Shown here in pieces: positions 1 through 10,826 of a stretch of DNA of 64,000 bases; the stretch's first letter is position 1, and every line of letters starts with the position of its first letter. The stretch is taken from NCBI GenBank assembly GCA_028386065.3, contig JAKUCV010004227.1:204884-268883 (forward strand). The letters run 5' to 3'. The translations under genes were made by a program, and so were the position numbers. A model generated the notes under the pieces. It did no database searches. It saw nothing but the letters and a program-made list of their open reading frames with translations, and was not told the origin of the DNA. The stretch is from Turnera subulata (Eukaryota; Streptophyta; Magnoliopsida; Malpighiales; Passifloraceae).

Positions 1-303
1 GCATATCAGCAGGTGGCGGTGCTTTCCTCTCCTCGGGTCGGATCCATAGAGTTCACTGCATATATGTTTCACATGTATAGTCTTCCGCTGCATACTCGTT
101 GTTGTGTAATTTGTTGAATAATTGTTTATTGATTATGTTGTTAATATTGTATCCCGGGTAGAGGGGCATTTTGGTCACTTCACATGCTATTATTCTTTAA
201 TGAATAATTTGGGATACGGGTGTCCCGGGAATGATAAAGGGCAATTTGGTCATTTCATATTTAACTTATAGTTATATTAACAAATTGGGACACGGGCGTT
301 TCA
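1..303 (+). repeat. 3' end of a decayed LTR related to the solo-LTR family
   Basis: The stretch holds a GGATCCATAG block and a GTCTTCCGCTGCATA-like block in the same order as the 3' third of the solo LTRs at 23224-26749 and 27407-30438. It ends in GGGCGTTTCA at 303, close to the family ending GGGGCGCTTCA. A short degenerate internal duplication is visible, with a 'GGTCA...TTCA' segment repeated near 170 and 250. The 5' part lies outside the window, so no TSD can be checked. It could be a different LTR family with a similar U5. Confidence 0.4.
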
Positions 304-1000
304 CCTCAACAGATCACTCCACCACCACCAACCGGCAATCACCAAAGACACCAACACACAGGCCATACCCGCTGCAACCCTCCGGTGACTTGTGCTCCAC
401 CACACCACCGTATCCGCCACCCAAAACACTCCCAACTCAAAGCCATAGCAACCACAACAACGCCATTACCCTCAGTTGGCTAATGGGTAAAGCTCAGTTG
501 GCTCACCAATCGACGGCAACCATTCGAGCAGTGGTTACGGCCTCCAGCGAGTTGCAGGGAAGGATTAGCGGCGTTTCAGTAGCGGTGATGGTTCGGGGAG
601 GGTGAGACGGATGAGAGGATGAAGGAAGAAGAAGACAGAGCGACGCGGTGGGCGGCGCGTGACGCTCGAGGGAGAGGAGAGGGGTGGTTGTAATCGGGCT
701 CCTCTGGTTGGTACGCGGCGGCGCGATCCTCAGCAGCAGCGGATGCGATGGCCTCCAGGTGAGAGGGAATGATGAGGGCGGCGGCGGTGAAAGGCAGAGG
801 AGGCTGGAGAAGGAAGGAGGTTAATCAACAACCAGGTGTGGGTGTCGTGCGAAGAGGAGAGGAGAGAAAGGAAGAGAAGAAAAAAAGAGGGGGGGGGTGG
901 GAATCGTGGGTGCCATGAGTGGGACTGGGGAGGAAGAAGAAGAGAAAAAAGAAAAAAGACAGAAAAAGAAAAGTAAAAGACATGAATAAAACTAAGAATT
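304..1000. other. No gene recognised; C-rich then purine-rich sequence
   Basis: The first part is CCA/CAC-rich and the part from about 560 is G+C- and purine-rich, ending in AAAGAAA-type simple sequence near 940-980. Short open frames on both strands have only low-complexity Pro/Ser/Arg composition. The composition resembles the leader cassettes inside the solo LTRs, but I could not align it convincingly. Confidence 0.4.
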
Positions 1001-1002
1001 AA

Positions 1003-1620
1003 ATTCATTAGGTGGGTTTCAAAATCGGGCTAACCAACCGGCGTAAAATCGGGCCAACCAGCTGGTAAGGGATTTTAAAAATCGGAAAAAGAATTTTCTA
1101 TTTTTCAGAAAATAAAAATCTGTGGGATAAAGTGGGCCCCACGTTTTGCCGGTGTGGTCCAATAGGAGAGTGACACGTGTCAGGTCTGCCTGGGAAACTG
1201 GCCACGTCATCGCCCGGGCTGCCCGAGGTACAGAAAAGGGACAAACTTATAAACTCGGGGTATACAAAAGGGACAGAAAAACTCCTGGGTATACAAACGG
1301 GACAAACGCATAACTCGGTGGCCCAAAAAGGTGCTTAACCCATTCACTTAACATGTGACATAATGACATTGGTGCCATGTGGAAATTTTTATGGGACCCA
1401 CAAATTAGAATATTTAAGAAATAAGGTGAGACCCATAATAATATCCACTTGGTGCCAATAGAATTATGACACGTGTCAAGTGGACCCCGGTAGATGGCCA
1501 TGTCATCGTTTGGGCTGCCCAAGGTACATGAAAGGGACAGAGAAACTCCGGGTATACGATCGGGACAAAAGAAAAACTTGAGGTATACAAAAGGTGCTTA
1601 ATCCAACTTGGATATAATTT
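1003..1620. repeat. Degenerate direct duplication, unit about 295 bp
   Basis: GACACGTGTCA occurs at about 1173 and 1468. Each copy is followed by a 'tggcca-gtcatcg-gggctgcc-aggtac' string, 'aaagggaca' and 'ggtatac'. The two halves are diverged copies of one unit. No coding capacity is evident. Confidence 0.55.
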
Positions 1621-1689
1621 TATTCATGTAATATTTAGAACTTTGCCTGACTAATCTAAAACCATTGGGGATGGCACAACTAATAGTAA

Positions 1690-1703
1690 ATGTAGTTTTA
1701 TTT
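1690..1703. repeat. LINE target-site duplication, 3'-side copy
   Basis: ATGTAGTTTTATTT is identical to 16680-16693. The 14-bp length is typical of target-primed reverse transcription. Confidence 0.9.
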
Positions 1704-1958
1704 CTTTTTCTGTAAAGAGGGGGCCAAGCCATCTATTCATTAATATTATTATTGTTAATTATGTACAAGTCTACTACTAAAAGCTCCAATCAGGTCATTA
1801 ATCAACAAAGGGCTGACTTCTAAACAAGGAGCAGTGTACTTCTTTAATCTACCATCCAAAACTATACCTTTGTTTGCAAAAAAAAAAAGTCAGCACAAAA
1901 ATTTACTTCTCTGTAAGTATTAGAAATCTTTACCTCCCAATCTCTATGTATCAGTGCT

Positions 1959-3300
1959 CTAATCCTCCTGCAAAGGTAAACCAACAACACAGCTGGAACC
2001 ACACTCCACCTCCAGCTTCTTTATTTCCAATTCCCATGCCAGCTCAAGTCCAATTTTAATGGCCCAAATTTTAGCCCTCGATGCATCACACCAACCCACA
2101 CTTCTTGCAAAAGCATATACAAACTCACCAGAATCATCCCTAATCACCCCTCCAGCGCCTGCTGATCCAGAATTATCTTTACTAGCTCCATTCGTGTTAA
2201 GCTTCATCCACCCTTGCCTCGGTTTCGTCCACATAATGAATCTCTCCTCCCTTTCCATTGAAGCATCCAATCCTCGGCCTACACTAGCCTTCATATAATT
2301 TAGGAAGAGCATTATTGCTCTTATACATCCTTCAGCAAACCAATCAGGTCTATTGGGGTTAAAAATCCAACCATTCCTCCTCTTCCAAATAAACCAGATA
2401 ACTACCCCAAAGGTACAGATCCATACCTTATCCACCCATCATAAAATCAATACCTAGCAAATTGAATCTAAACCAATCCTGCAAGTTATTTACTTGAAAA
2501 AATAGTGACTTATCTCTACCTTGTAAGAACCCTTCCCAACCCATCCTAGCTTTAAAACAATCCCTCAACACATGAAGCACAGTTTCAGAATATACCTGGC
2601 AACAAGGACACAAGTCTGCACTTGCCAAACCCTACTTCACATGTTGTTTATTAGTTAAGATTTTCCCATGAGCAACCTGCCATATAAAGGGGCCTCGCTA
2701 TTTCCATATAGCCTCCCTGACTCCCAATCCCCTCCAATCAAGTACTTATAGGCAGACCACACAGAAAACACGCCATTCTTTCCCGGGACCCAAACAAATT
2801 CATCATCTGGTCCATTCCTATCAGGTGGTAATATAGCAAGTATCCTCTGAACCAAGTGATCAGGAAGCCCTCGTCGCAGGTCATAAACATTCCATGTACC
2901 ATCATCAGTTACAAACTCATGAACTTTCCTACGTACTTCATCCTCCTCTGGTGGAACAAGAGTAAAATCCACTAAAGCATCACAACCATCAACCCATTTT
3001 GTCTCTCTAGAATTCTACCTCTCTACCATTAGAAATAACCCACTAAATACTATTTTCTATTTTATTCCATAGTGCTCTTAGGTTCCTCCATAAATGGGAA
3101 ACCATGCAAGTTTGCTTAATAACTAGCCCTACATCAGTTTGCTTCCAATACTTGGCCAGGAGTACTCTAACCCACAATTTAGAAGGTTCAGTCACTACAA
3201 TCCAGAGCAGCTTAAGTAAGTATGCTTCATTACAGGGATCCATCCGACGAATACCCAAACCACCAGCACCTTTAGGTTTACACACCCCATCCCAAATCAT
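1959..3300 (-). pseudogene. LINE ORF2 C-terminal part: zinc-binding region and RNase H domain
   Basis: Read on the minus strand, three broken pieces line up. 3300-3043 carries the 'GGLGIRR...NEAYLLKLLW' block that follows the polymerase in plant L1 elements. 2972-2428 carries the 'NGVFSVWSAYKYL' region and a Cys-rich 'CPCCQ' segment of the reverse-transcriptase zinc-binding domain. 2435-1959 is a plant-type RNase H domain with 'WMKLNTNGASKDNSGSAG' and 'GGVIRDDSGEF'. The pieces lie in different frames with stops between them. This is the 3' part of the LINE at 1704-16679, not a host gene. Confidence 0.85.
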
Positions 3301-4098
3301 TTTTTAGAGCCATAAACTTCTTTAGTTTCTTTTTACCTTTCATAGAGTGCATGATCTTCTGAGCAACAATAATATTGTCCATAATCTGTTTCTGAGGAGC
3401 AAAACTGCTCTGATTCACACTAACCAAATTCAGCAAGGCCGGCTTAATCAAAACAAATACTTTAGAGATAATCTTATAGTTCACATTACAAAGACTAATA
3501 GGCCGGAATTGGAAAATGAATTCCGGCTTATCAACTTTTGCAATTAGAACTAAAAAAATAGCATTTACACACCCAAGATCCCCAGATCCATTAAAGAAGT
3601 CTTTCACCCATTTAATAACACTTGGGCCAACTGTTCCATTGTGATTGATCGAAGACAGCATGGAAGCCATCTGGACCTAGAGCTTTTAAAGGACCCATCT
3701 GTTTTAAAGTACTATGGATTTCCTCATCAGTTACTTCCTTATTCAATCTCGCATAATCTGCCTGCGACATCATGGGGAAAGAATTCTTGGTAGTCACATA
3801 GGACTCTCTTCTTTATAAAGCTTAGCAAAATAGTCAACAACCAAACCTTATAGCCCATGATTATCCCACATCCACTCTCCATCATCATTCTTAAGGGCTT
3901 CAATACGATTATGCTTCCTTCTTAATACAGTAGAAACATGAAAGAATTTCGTGTTTCTGTCTCCTTCAATCATCCACTTTAATCTCAATTTTTTATGCTA
4001 AAATATCTCCTCTTGGGCAAGGGTTCGTGATACTCAACTAGCAATTCATCTTCCAACTTAAATAGGAATGGATTAGATCTTTCAGCCAGAACTCTTTG
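3278..4098 (-). pseudogene. LINE reverse transcriptase N-terminal half, catalytic core deleted
   Basis: The segment holds 'LKALGPDGFHAVF' (3797-3612 frame), '[18 protein letters not shown]' and 'FMALKND', the first half of an L1 polymerase. Right after this, near 3300, the sequence jumps to the post-polymerase 'IWDGVCKPKGAGGLG' block. The expected FADD catalytic box and surrounding palm and thumb regions are absent, so an internal deletion is inferred. Upstream (to 4098) the frame reads 'RLKWMIEGDRNTKFFH', usual between endonuclease and polymerase. The break at 4098 is the gypsy insertion point, and the coding sense resumes at 11618. Confidence 0.85.
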
Positions 4099-4103
4099 GA
4101 CAC
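4099..4103. repeat. TSD GACAC, left copy
   Basis: GACAC here and at 11613-11617 directly flank the two LTRs of the gypsy element, confirming its boundaries. Confidence 0.93.
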
Positions 4104-5078
4104 TGATGCAAACAAGGAGCCTTCTAGCACCATAGGAGAGGATGATGGTGCCATGGCATTACCTCAAGGTCCAATTACAAGAGCAAGATCAAAGATGCTC
4201 AAGAATCAGCTCTCGGTTTGCATTCAAGCATTCTTGAACAAAGAGCTATAAGAGGACATCCTGATCAAGCTTGGAGAGAAGCTGAAACAAAAGCCCGTTT
4301 ATCTGCTGTCAATTAAGGAGTAATTGACTCAAGAGCATTGGTGGGGTCCAGTCGACATCAGCCATTTGCTAGTGGGCATGTCGACATATCCTTAGGCTTT
4401 TTATTTAGAGTTGCCGAATTTTATAATTATGTGTTTTAATTATAAATTCGGTTTGGACTTTTATTTATTTAATAATATTGGATCAAGTCCATTGTTAATT
4501 AGCTAGTTAAGGTGGGCTTAAGTTATTTGGGCTTTATTTATAAGGTTTTAATTAGTGTCCAATTAATGTGGGCTTAATTAAAAACAGGTCCAACTAGGGT
4601 TAGGGTTTCGGTTACTATTCATTAGAGGGGTGGCCGGCCTAGGGTTAGTATAAATAGCATCTTTTTATGTTTTGAAAAAGTTCAGACATTCTGAAAATTA
4701 AAAAAAAAGACGGTTTCTCTTTTAAAGAGTTTCTTCTCTGTTTGAGTGATTCAAACAAATCATCCTTGAGTGTTGATTCTCTTGGACAAACCATAGTGTG
4801 CTGATTCACTTGGTTTATTTTAAGGATTTAGTTTACTTATCAGGTTTAATCAAATATGTGGCGTGTTCTAATTCATTGTTGTTGTTTCTGTTCTCTTGCT
4901 AATTAGGGTTCAGGGGTGACGGCATTTTTGGTGATTTCAAGCTTTCTTATTTCTGTTCATGCCGATTTGAGGAGGAATAAGGGGCGGAGAATTGCTTAGT
5001 TTGAATGGGATTGAGGTTGGGACCACAATCTGATTCAGTAGGAATTCTGGTGCTGATTCTAGGGTTCCTGCCGTATCA
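4104..5078 (+). repeat. 5' LTR of gypsy element 1
   Basis: Starts TGATGCAAAC and ends CCGTATCA. It matches 10640-11612 along its length with scattered substitutions and small indels. It contains 'TATAAATAGC' near 4650, a plausible TATA element for the element's promoter. Confidence 0.93.
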
Positions 5079-5083
5079 TCTTT

Positions 5084-5098
5084 TGGTAGCGGAGCAGG
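5084..5098 (+). promoter_or_regulatory. Primer-binding site of gypsy element 1
   Basis: TGGTAGCGGAGCAGG lies five bases inside the 5' LTR end, where the tRNA primer site belongs. It resembles the initiator-Met site TGGTATCAGAGC but differs at two positions. The same 13-base start occurs at the primer site of the second gypsy element (62311-62326). Confidence 0.7.
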
Positions 5099-5947
5099 TT
5101 TCAATCAATCATATCTCTTTTCGTTTTTGTTTCTGTCAATTATGTTTTCATTCAATTTGTGGCCTATCTTGTTGTTTCTGTCAGTTTTTCAGTTCGGGTT
5201 CTTCATAAACCCTAGTCGACGTTACTGTTCACGAAAAAAAGAGTCGAATTTAATTATCTTGCTGTCGACATTATTATATATAAAAAAAAGAAGTTGGTTT
5301 TGTGTTTTGTTGTTGTCGACATCAGTTATAAAAAAAAAAGAGCAATTCGACTTGGTTGGAAATTAGGGTTTCTGAAATTGTTGTTCTTGCTAATTGGAAT
5401 TGCAATTTTGGGAATTGTGGTTGCATAACTGATTTGGGCCGAATTGAGTTGGTCAATTGATTGTTGAATTGGCTGATTTGGGTTGATTGGAAGTGTTGGA
5501 ACTGTTGAATTGTGAGTTGGAGTTGTCGATTTCTTCTTGCAAGAGAAGCCGAATTTTTCTGTTCACTTTCTTTCTTATACTTGTCGAATTGTGCTTTTAT
5601 TTGTGTTGGGTGGTTATTGTTTTCAGAATTGCTCAACTTGCTAAAAATCAAACACAAACAATTCTTGTTCTGTGTGTGTTATTTCTTTTCTTCTTGGAGT
5701 CTGATTTGCTTCTAGATTTGCTATCTTTTCTTTCTTTTCTATTAGGGTTTCTTTGCAATTCTTTAGAATTACTTCACTGATTTGTTTTGTTTGATTTGTT
5801 TAATTAGATCCTGACTAATAAACCAAAGTGGAATCAGGAGAGGAAAAAGGCTGAGTGATTACATCAATTGCCAAGAGAGTAAACACGAGAGCTTATACAC
5901 GTGAGGATTTGTTTTTCTACTAACAAGTTTTTGCAGGTCATAGCATC
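5099..5947 (+). other. Untranslated leader of gypsy element 1
   Basis: This T-rich, AUG-poor stretch lies between the primer site and gag. It has several GTCGAC and TTGTTGTT motifs and no convincing coding frame. Confidence 0.6.
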
Positions 5948-7039
5948 ATGTCAAATTCGGGCAATGGAGGTGATCAGGCCAATATTGCTGCCCTAATTAG
6001 GCAAACAGCTGAGCAATTGCAGCTTCAAATCAGGGAGTTGAACACAAGAGTGGAGAGGCAAGGAAGAGACTTGGGAGCTCGGCTTGAAAGGCAAGAGAGA
6101 GCTATTCAAGAGCTTTCCAATGGCGATGATGGGCCCAGAGATGGGGAAGCTCACGGTCAAGAAGAAGAAGAGGTAGAAGAACAAGTTGGTGATAACCAGA
6201 GAATACCTAGAGGCCGTAGTAATGGGGGCCAAGGAGATGGCAGAGGCAATGGAGGCCGAGGAGATGGCATTGGTGGTTTTAGACCTAGGTTGGATCGGTA
6301 CTTTGCCAACCGGGAAGGAGGTGCAATGCGATTGGATAATGATGTTAATAGCATCAAGATGAAGCTGCCTACATTCCATGAAACTGGTGATCCTGAGGTA
6401 TTCATTAATTGGGTGCATGACATGGAGGCTATCTTTGATTGCCATCGATACACTGAAGAGAAGAAGGTCAAACTTGCAGTGGTGGAATTCAAAGATTATG
6501 CTAGGTCATGGTGGAAGAAGACTCTTAATACCCGAAGAGAGTATGGCGACCCCGAGATTGAGACTTGGGATGAGCTTAATCGGATTATGAAGAAGAGGTT
6601 TGTGCCTGTGACACATCAAAGGGAGCTGATGCACAAGTTTCAATCGATGAAGCAAGGCAACAAGACGGTAGAAGAGTATTGGATTGCATTGGAGATGGCA
6701 ATGAACCAAGCTGGTGTAGTTGAGGCTGAACAAGCTACTATGTCTCGTTTTTATTATGGTTTAAATACTGACATTACCCAAGTTCTTGAGTTGCAGCAAG
6801 ATGAAGAATTGGAGGACATGGTTATATTGGCTGCCAAAATTGAGAAGCAACTTAAGGTTGCCAAGGGAGGCAAGTCGTACCATCACACCAGTTGGAGTGC
6901 TAGTGCTAAGTACACCAAGCATGAGGTAGGGAGTTCAAGTAGACCTACCTATGGTACACCCAAGGCGACGCTTTGGAAAGGAAATGAGGAGTCGAAATCT
7001 GCTCCACCTAGAAACCATTGCACCTACAGGGAAGTTTAG
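5948..7039 (+). pseudogene. Gag (capsid) of gypsy element 1, frameshifted at its end
   Basis: An ATG at 5948 opens a 363-residue frame. It has a Gln/Arg/Glu-rich coiled-coil-like N-terminus, an acidic and Gly/Arg-rich linker (residues 60-115) and a gypsy gag core with 'KLPTFHETGDPEVFINWVHD' and 'YARSWWKK'. The natural continuation into the zinc knuckle and protease is in another frame (open from 6951), so a frameshift lies between about 6951 and 7039. The zinc knuckle in that frame reads YFRCFGKGHYATQC: the first Cys of the CCHC box is Tyr, so it should not bind zinc normally. Confidence 0.88.
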
Positions 7040-7565
7040 GGATATCAAATATTTCAGATGCTTTGGGAAGGGACATTATGCTACTCAGTGTCCAAACAAG
7101 AAGGCTATGATGGTCAAGGAGAATGGAGACATCTATTCTGAAGAAAATGAAGATGTCGATCCCAATATGCCTGAATTGGAGGATATCCAAGATGATTCTG
7201 AAGAGGATATGGTGCGTAAGTTGTATGTCACTCAAAGGGTGTTGAACATGCAACAAAGAGATGATGGGAGTGACCAGAGAGAGAACATCTTTCACACTAG
7301 ATGCATGATTGGAGATAAGCCATGTATTATGATCATTGATGGTGGGAGTTGCACCAATGTGGTGAGTTCTATGCTAGTGGAGAAGATGGGATTGGAGTGT
7401 TCTAAGCATCCACGACCTTACAAGCTTCAATGGCTGAATGACACTGGAGAAGTGAAGGTCTCCAAGCAGGTTCTTATTTCATTCTCCATTGGTCGATACA
7501 CTGATTTGGTTCTATGTGATGTTGTACCCATGCAGGCTTGTCATATCTTGTTGGGTAGGCTTTGA
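6951..7565 (+). pseudogene. Gag zinc knuckle and aspartic protease of gypsy element 1
   Basis: The frame contains the degraded zinc knuckle (about 7058-7091), an acidic spacer, then the retropepsin region with 'IMIIDGGSCTNVVSSMLVEK' around 7325-7384, where the Asp of DGGS is the catalytic residue. The family motif is D-[ST/G]-G, and DGG-S is common in plant chromoviruses. It stops at TGA 7563-7565, in the middle of the 'LLGRPWQFDR'-like conserved region, with the same frame resuming afterwards. This is a point nonsense rather than a natural end. Confidence 0.85.
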
Positions 7566-7679
7566 CAGTTTGATAGAAAGGTGATATATGATGGCCACAA
7601 GAACCGATACACTTTCACTTGGGGAGATAGGAAGGTGAACTTGGGTGCATTATCTCCTTTAGAGGTGTATGAGGATTAG

Positions 7680-9185
7680 TTGTTCATGCAGAAAAGTGTG
7701 GAAGCTTGTATAAAGGAGAAAGAGGCCGAATCGGCCACACTTAGTGAGGGTGAGAGGAAAGCCGAGGGCTTTGCAAAAGGAGAGCCTAAACTGAGTGTAA
7801 AAGGTGAGGGTGATGTCGACAAGAGAGTGAGCCCAAAAGGAGAGCATGTCGACACCACTAAAGAGAGAAAAAAGAAAAAGAGACAAAATTTCTATGCAAG
7901 TATGAGGGACATGAGGGTAGCTTGTGAGAACAAACGTGTATTAGTCATGCTTTATTGTAAGCAGTCTTATTTATCTAACACTGATCTTGATCCCAATTTG
8001 CCTAGTTGTGTTGTTTCTGTTTTGCAGGAATTTTCTGAAGTGTTTCCTGAGGAATTGCCTAAGGAGTTACCTCTTATTAGAGGCGTTGAACACCAAATCA
8101 ATTTCATGCCTGGTGCCCAAATTCCTAACCGACCTGCCTATAGAGCTAATCCTGAGGAAACTAAGGAATTACAAAGGCAAGTTGATGAGTTGTTGCAAAA
8201 GGAACACATCAGGGAGAGCTTGAGTCCTTATGCTGTGCCAGTCATTCTAGTTCCAAAGAAGGATGGAACTTGGCGTATGTGTGTTGATTGTCGTGCAGTC
8301 AACAAGATCACGGTAAAGTATCGCCATCCTATACCTAGATTGGATGATATGCTAGATGAACTGCATGGTGCATGTTTATTTTCCAAAATTGATCTTATGA
8401 GTGGTTACTATCAGATTAGGATGAAAATTGGTGATGAATGGAAAACTGCTTTTAAGACAAAACATGGTTTATATGAGTGGTTAGTTATGCCTTTTGGACT
8501 GACCAATGCGCCTAGTACCTTTATGAGGTTAATGAACTATGTTTTGAGATCATTTATTGGAAAATTAGTGGTGGTTTACTTTGATGATATCTTGATTTAT
8601 AGCAAAATTGTGGATGAACATGCTGAGCATCTTAGATGCGTTTTGGATGCCCTTAGGGCTGCGAAATTGTATGCTAAGATTTCCAAATGTTCTTTTTTCT
8701 TGGATCATGTTATCTTTCTTGGTTATGTTGTGAGTGCTAGAGGCATTGAAGTTGACCAGGAAAAAGTAAAAGCCATCAAAGAGTGGCCGACTCCTACAAT
8801 GGTAAGTGAGGTAAGATCTTTTCATGGACTTGCTAGTTTTTATAGGAGGTTTGTGAAGGATTTTAGCACTGTTGCTGCACCTCTAAATGAGATTGTTAAA
8901 AAAGAGGTTGGATTTAAGTGGGGGGAGAAACAAATTTCGGCATTTAATGAACTTAAGAATAGACTTTGTTATGCTCCTATATTAAGATTGCCTGACTTTA
9001 ACTGTACCTTTGAAATTGAATGTGATGCATCTGGAGTAGGTATTGGTGCTGTTTTGTTGCAGGAAAAACGACCCATAACCTATTTTAGTGAGAAGTTGAA
9101 GGGGGCACAACTCAATTACTCCACTTATGACAAGGAGTTGTATGCCTTGGTTAGGGCATTACAGACTTGGCAACATTATCTCTAG
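7680..9185 (+). pseudogene. Reverse transcriptase and RNase H (first part) of gypsy element 1
   Basis: The same frame continues after a TAG at 7677-7679. The reverse-transcriptase domain runs from about residue 120 to 330, with '[17 protein letters not shown]', '[14 protein letters not shown]', '[17 protein letters not shown]' and the catalytic YFDD at 8577-8588. RNase H begins at '[18 protein letters not shown]' near 9009 and is cut by a TAG at 9183-9185. Active-site residues of the polymerase are intact. The N-terminal part (7680-7950) is a charged spacer after the protease. No natural ATG is expected here because the protein would be cleaved from a polyprotein. Confidence 0.9.
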
Positions 9186-9197
9186 CCAAAGGAGTTT

Positions 9198-10826
9198 GTG
9201 ATCCACACGGATCATGAAAGCTTGAAGTATCTCAAGGGCCAAGGTAAGCTAGGTAAGCGCCATGCTAAATGGCTTGAGTTTATTGAGACTTTCCTTTATG
9301 TTGTTAAATACAAGCAAGGAAAAGATAATGTCATAGCTGATGCTTTGTCTAGGCGGTATTCATTGGTTACTTCTCTTACTTTGAAACTAGTTGGATTTGA
9401 GCACATTAAAGAGTTGTATGCTGCTGATGCCGATTTTGCTATGGTGTTTGATGCTTGTGAACATGCTGCATTTAATAGGTTTTATCGCTATGAAGGTTAC
9501 TTGATGCGTGATAATAAGCTATGTGTGCCTGTGTGTTCTATGCGTGAGTTGCTTATTAGGGAAGCTCATGATGGAGGCTTGATGGGACATTTTGGTATTG
9601 CTAAGACATTAGACATCTTGCATGAGCATTTTTATTGGCATAACATGAAAAAAGATGTGGAAAAAGTCTGTGCAGGTTGTATACCATGTCGCCAAGCCAA
9701 GAGTAAGGTGCAACTTCATGGGTTGTACACTCCTTTACCTGTTCCTGACTGTCCTTGGACTGACATATCTATGGATTTTGTTATTGGTTTGCCTGGGACT
9801 AGGAAAGGTAGAGACAGCATATTTGTTGTTGTTGACAGGTTTAGTAAAATGTCACATTTTATTGCATGTCACAAGACTGATGATGTTGTACATGTTGCTG
9901 ATTTGTTCTTTAAGGAAGTAGTACGTTTGCATGGCATTCCTAGGACAATCATATCTGATAGAGACACTAAGTTCTTGTCTCACGTTTGGCGTGTGCTTTG
10001 GAATAGATTAGGGACCAAGTTGTTATTTTCTACTACTTGTCACCCTCAAATAGATGGCCAAACTAAGGTGGTAAATAGAACTTTAGGAACTCTATTGCGT
10101 GCTGTTGTGGGTAAGAATCTGAAAACTTGGGAAGAATGGTTGCCTATGGTCAAGTTTGCTTATAATAGGAGCATTCATTCTTCTACTGGTTATTCGCCTT
10201 TTGAGATTGTTTATGGTTTTAATCCACTAACCCTTTTGGATTTGTTGCCTATTCCTTTGAAAGAAATTGATAATGCAGATGGACAACAAAGGGCTGAGTT
10301 GGTGAAATCTATACATGAGAAGGTAAGACAGCACATTGAGAACAAGAACCTAAAGGTGGCACAAAGAGTCAATAAAGGGCGCAGAGTTGTTCACTTTGAG
10401 CATAGTGATTGGGTTTGGGTGCACTTTAGGAAGGAGAGGTTCCCTCAACAAAGGAAATCCAAGTTGGATGCAAGAGGGGATGGCCCTTTTCAAGTCTTGG
10501 AACGCATTAGTGATAGTGCCTACAAGATTGATCTGCCTGGTGAGTATGGAGTGAGTGCTTCGTTTAATGTTGCTGATCTTTCTCCCTTTGACATTGCAGG
10601 TTCAGATTCGAGGACGAATCCTTTTGAGGAGGGAGGGAATGATACAAACAAGGAGCCTTCTAGCACCATAGGAGAGGATGATGGCGCCATGGCATTACCT
10701 CAAGGTCCAATTATAAGAGCAAGATCAAAGATGCTCAAGAATCAGCTCTCGGTTCGCATTCAAGCATTCTTGAACAAAGAGCTGCAAGAGGACATCCTGA
10801 TCAAGCTTGGAGAGAAGCTGAAATAG
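9198..10826 (+). pseudogene. RNase H (end) and integrase of gypsy element 1, reading into the 3' LTR
   Basis: In frame with the previous piece after a stop at 9183-9185. It begins with the RNase H end '[10 protein letters not shown]...VIADALSRR', followed by the integrase HHCC zinc site (H near 9568, C-x2-C at 'CAGCIPC') and the catalytic core with 'SMDFV' and 'SDRDTKF'. The third catalytic residue, Glu 35 residues after the second Asp, is Lys (AAG, 10065-10067), so strand transfer should be lost. The C-terminal tail continues past the polypurine tract and uses 187 nt of the 3' LTR before TAG at 10824-10826, ending in an Arg/Lys-rich segment. Confidence 0.9.
10626..10639 (+). promoter_or_regulatory. 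Polypurine tract of gypsy element 1
   Basis: GAGGAGGGAGGGAA abuts the first base of the 3' LTR, the expected site for plus-strand priming. It also encodes part of the integrase tail. Confidence 0.88.

Noticed and set aside
7665..7886. Minus-strand hydrophobic frames over the gypsy pol
   Set aside because: Antisense shadows of pol coding sequence.
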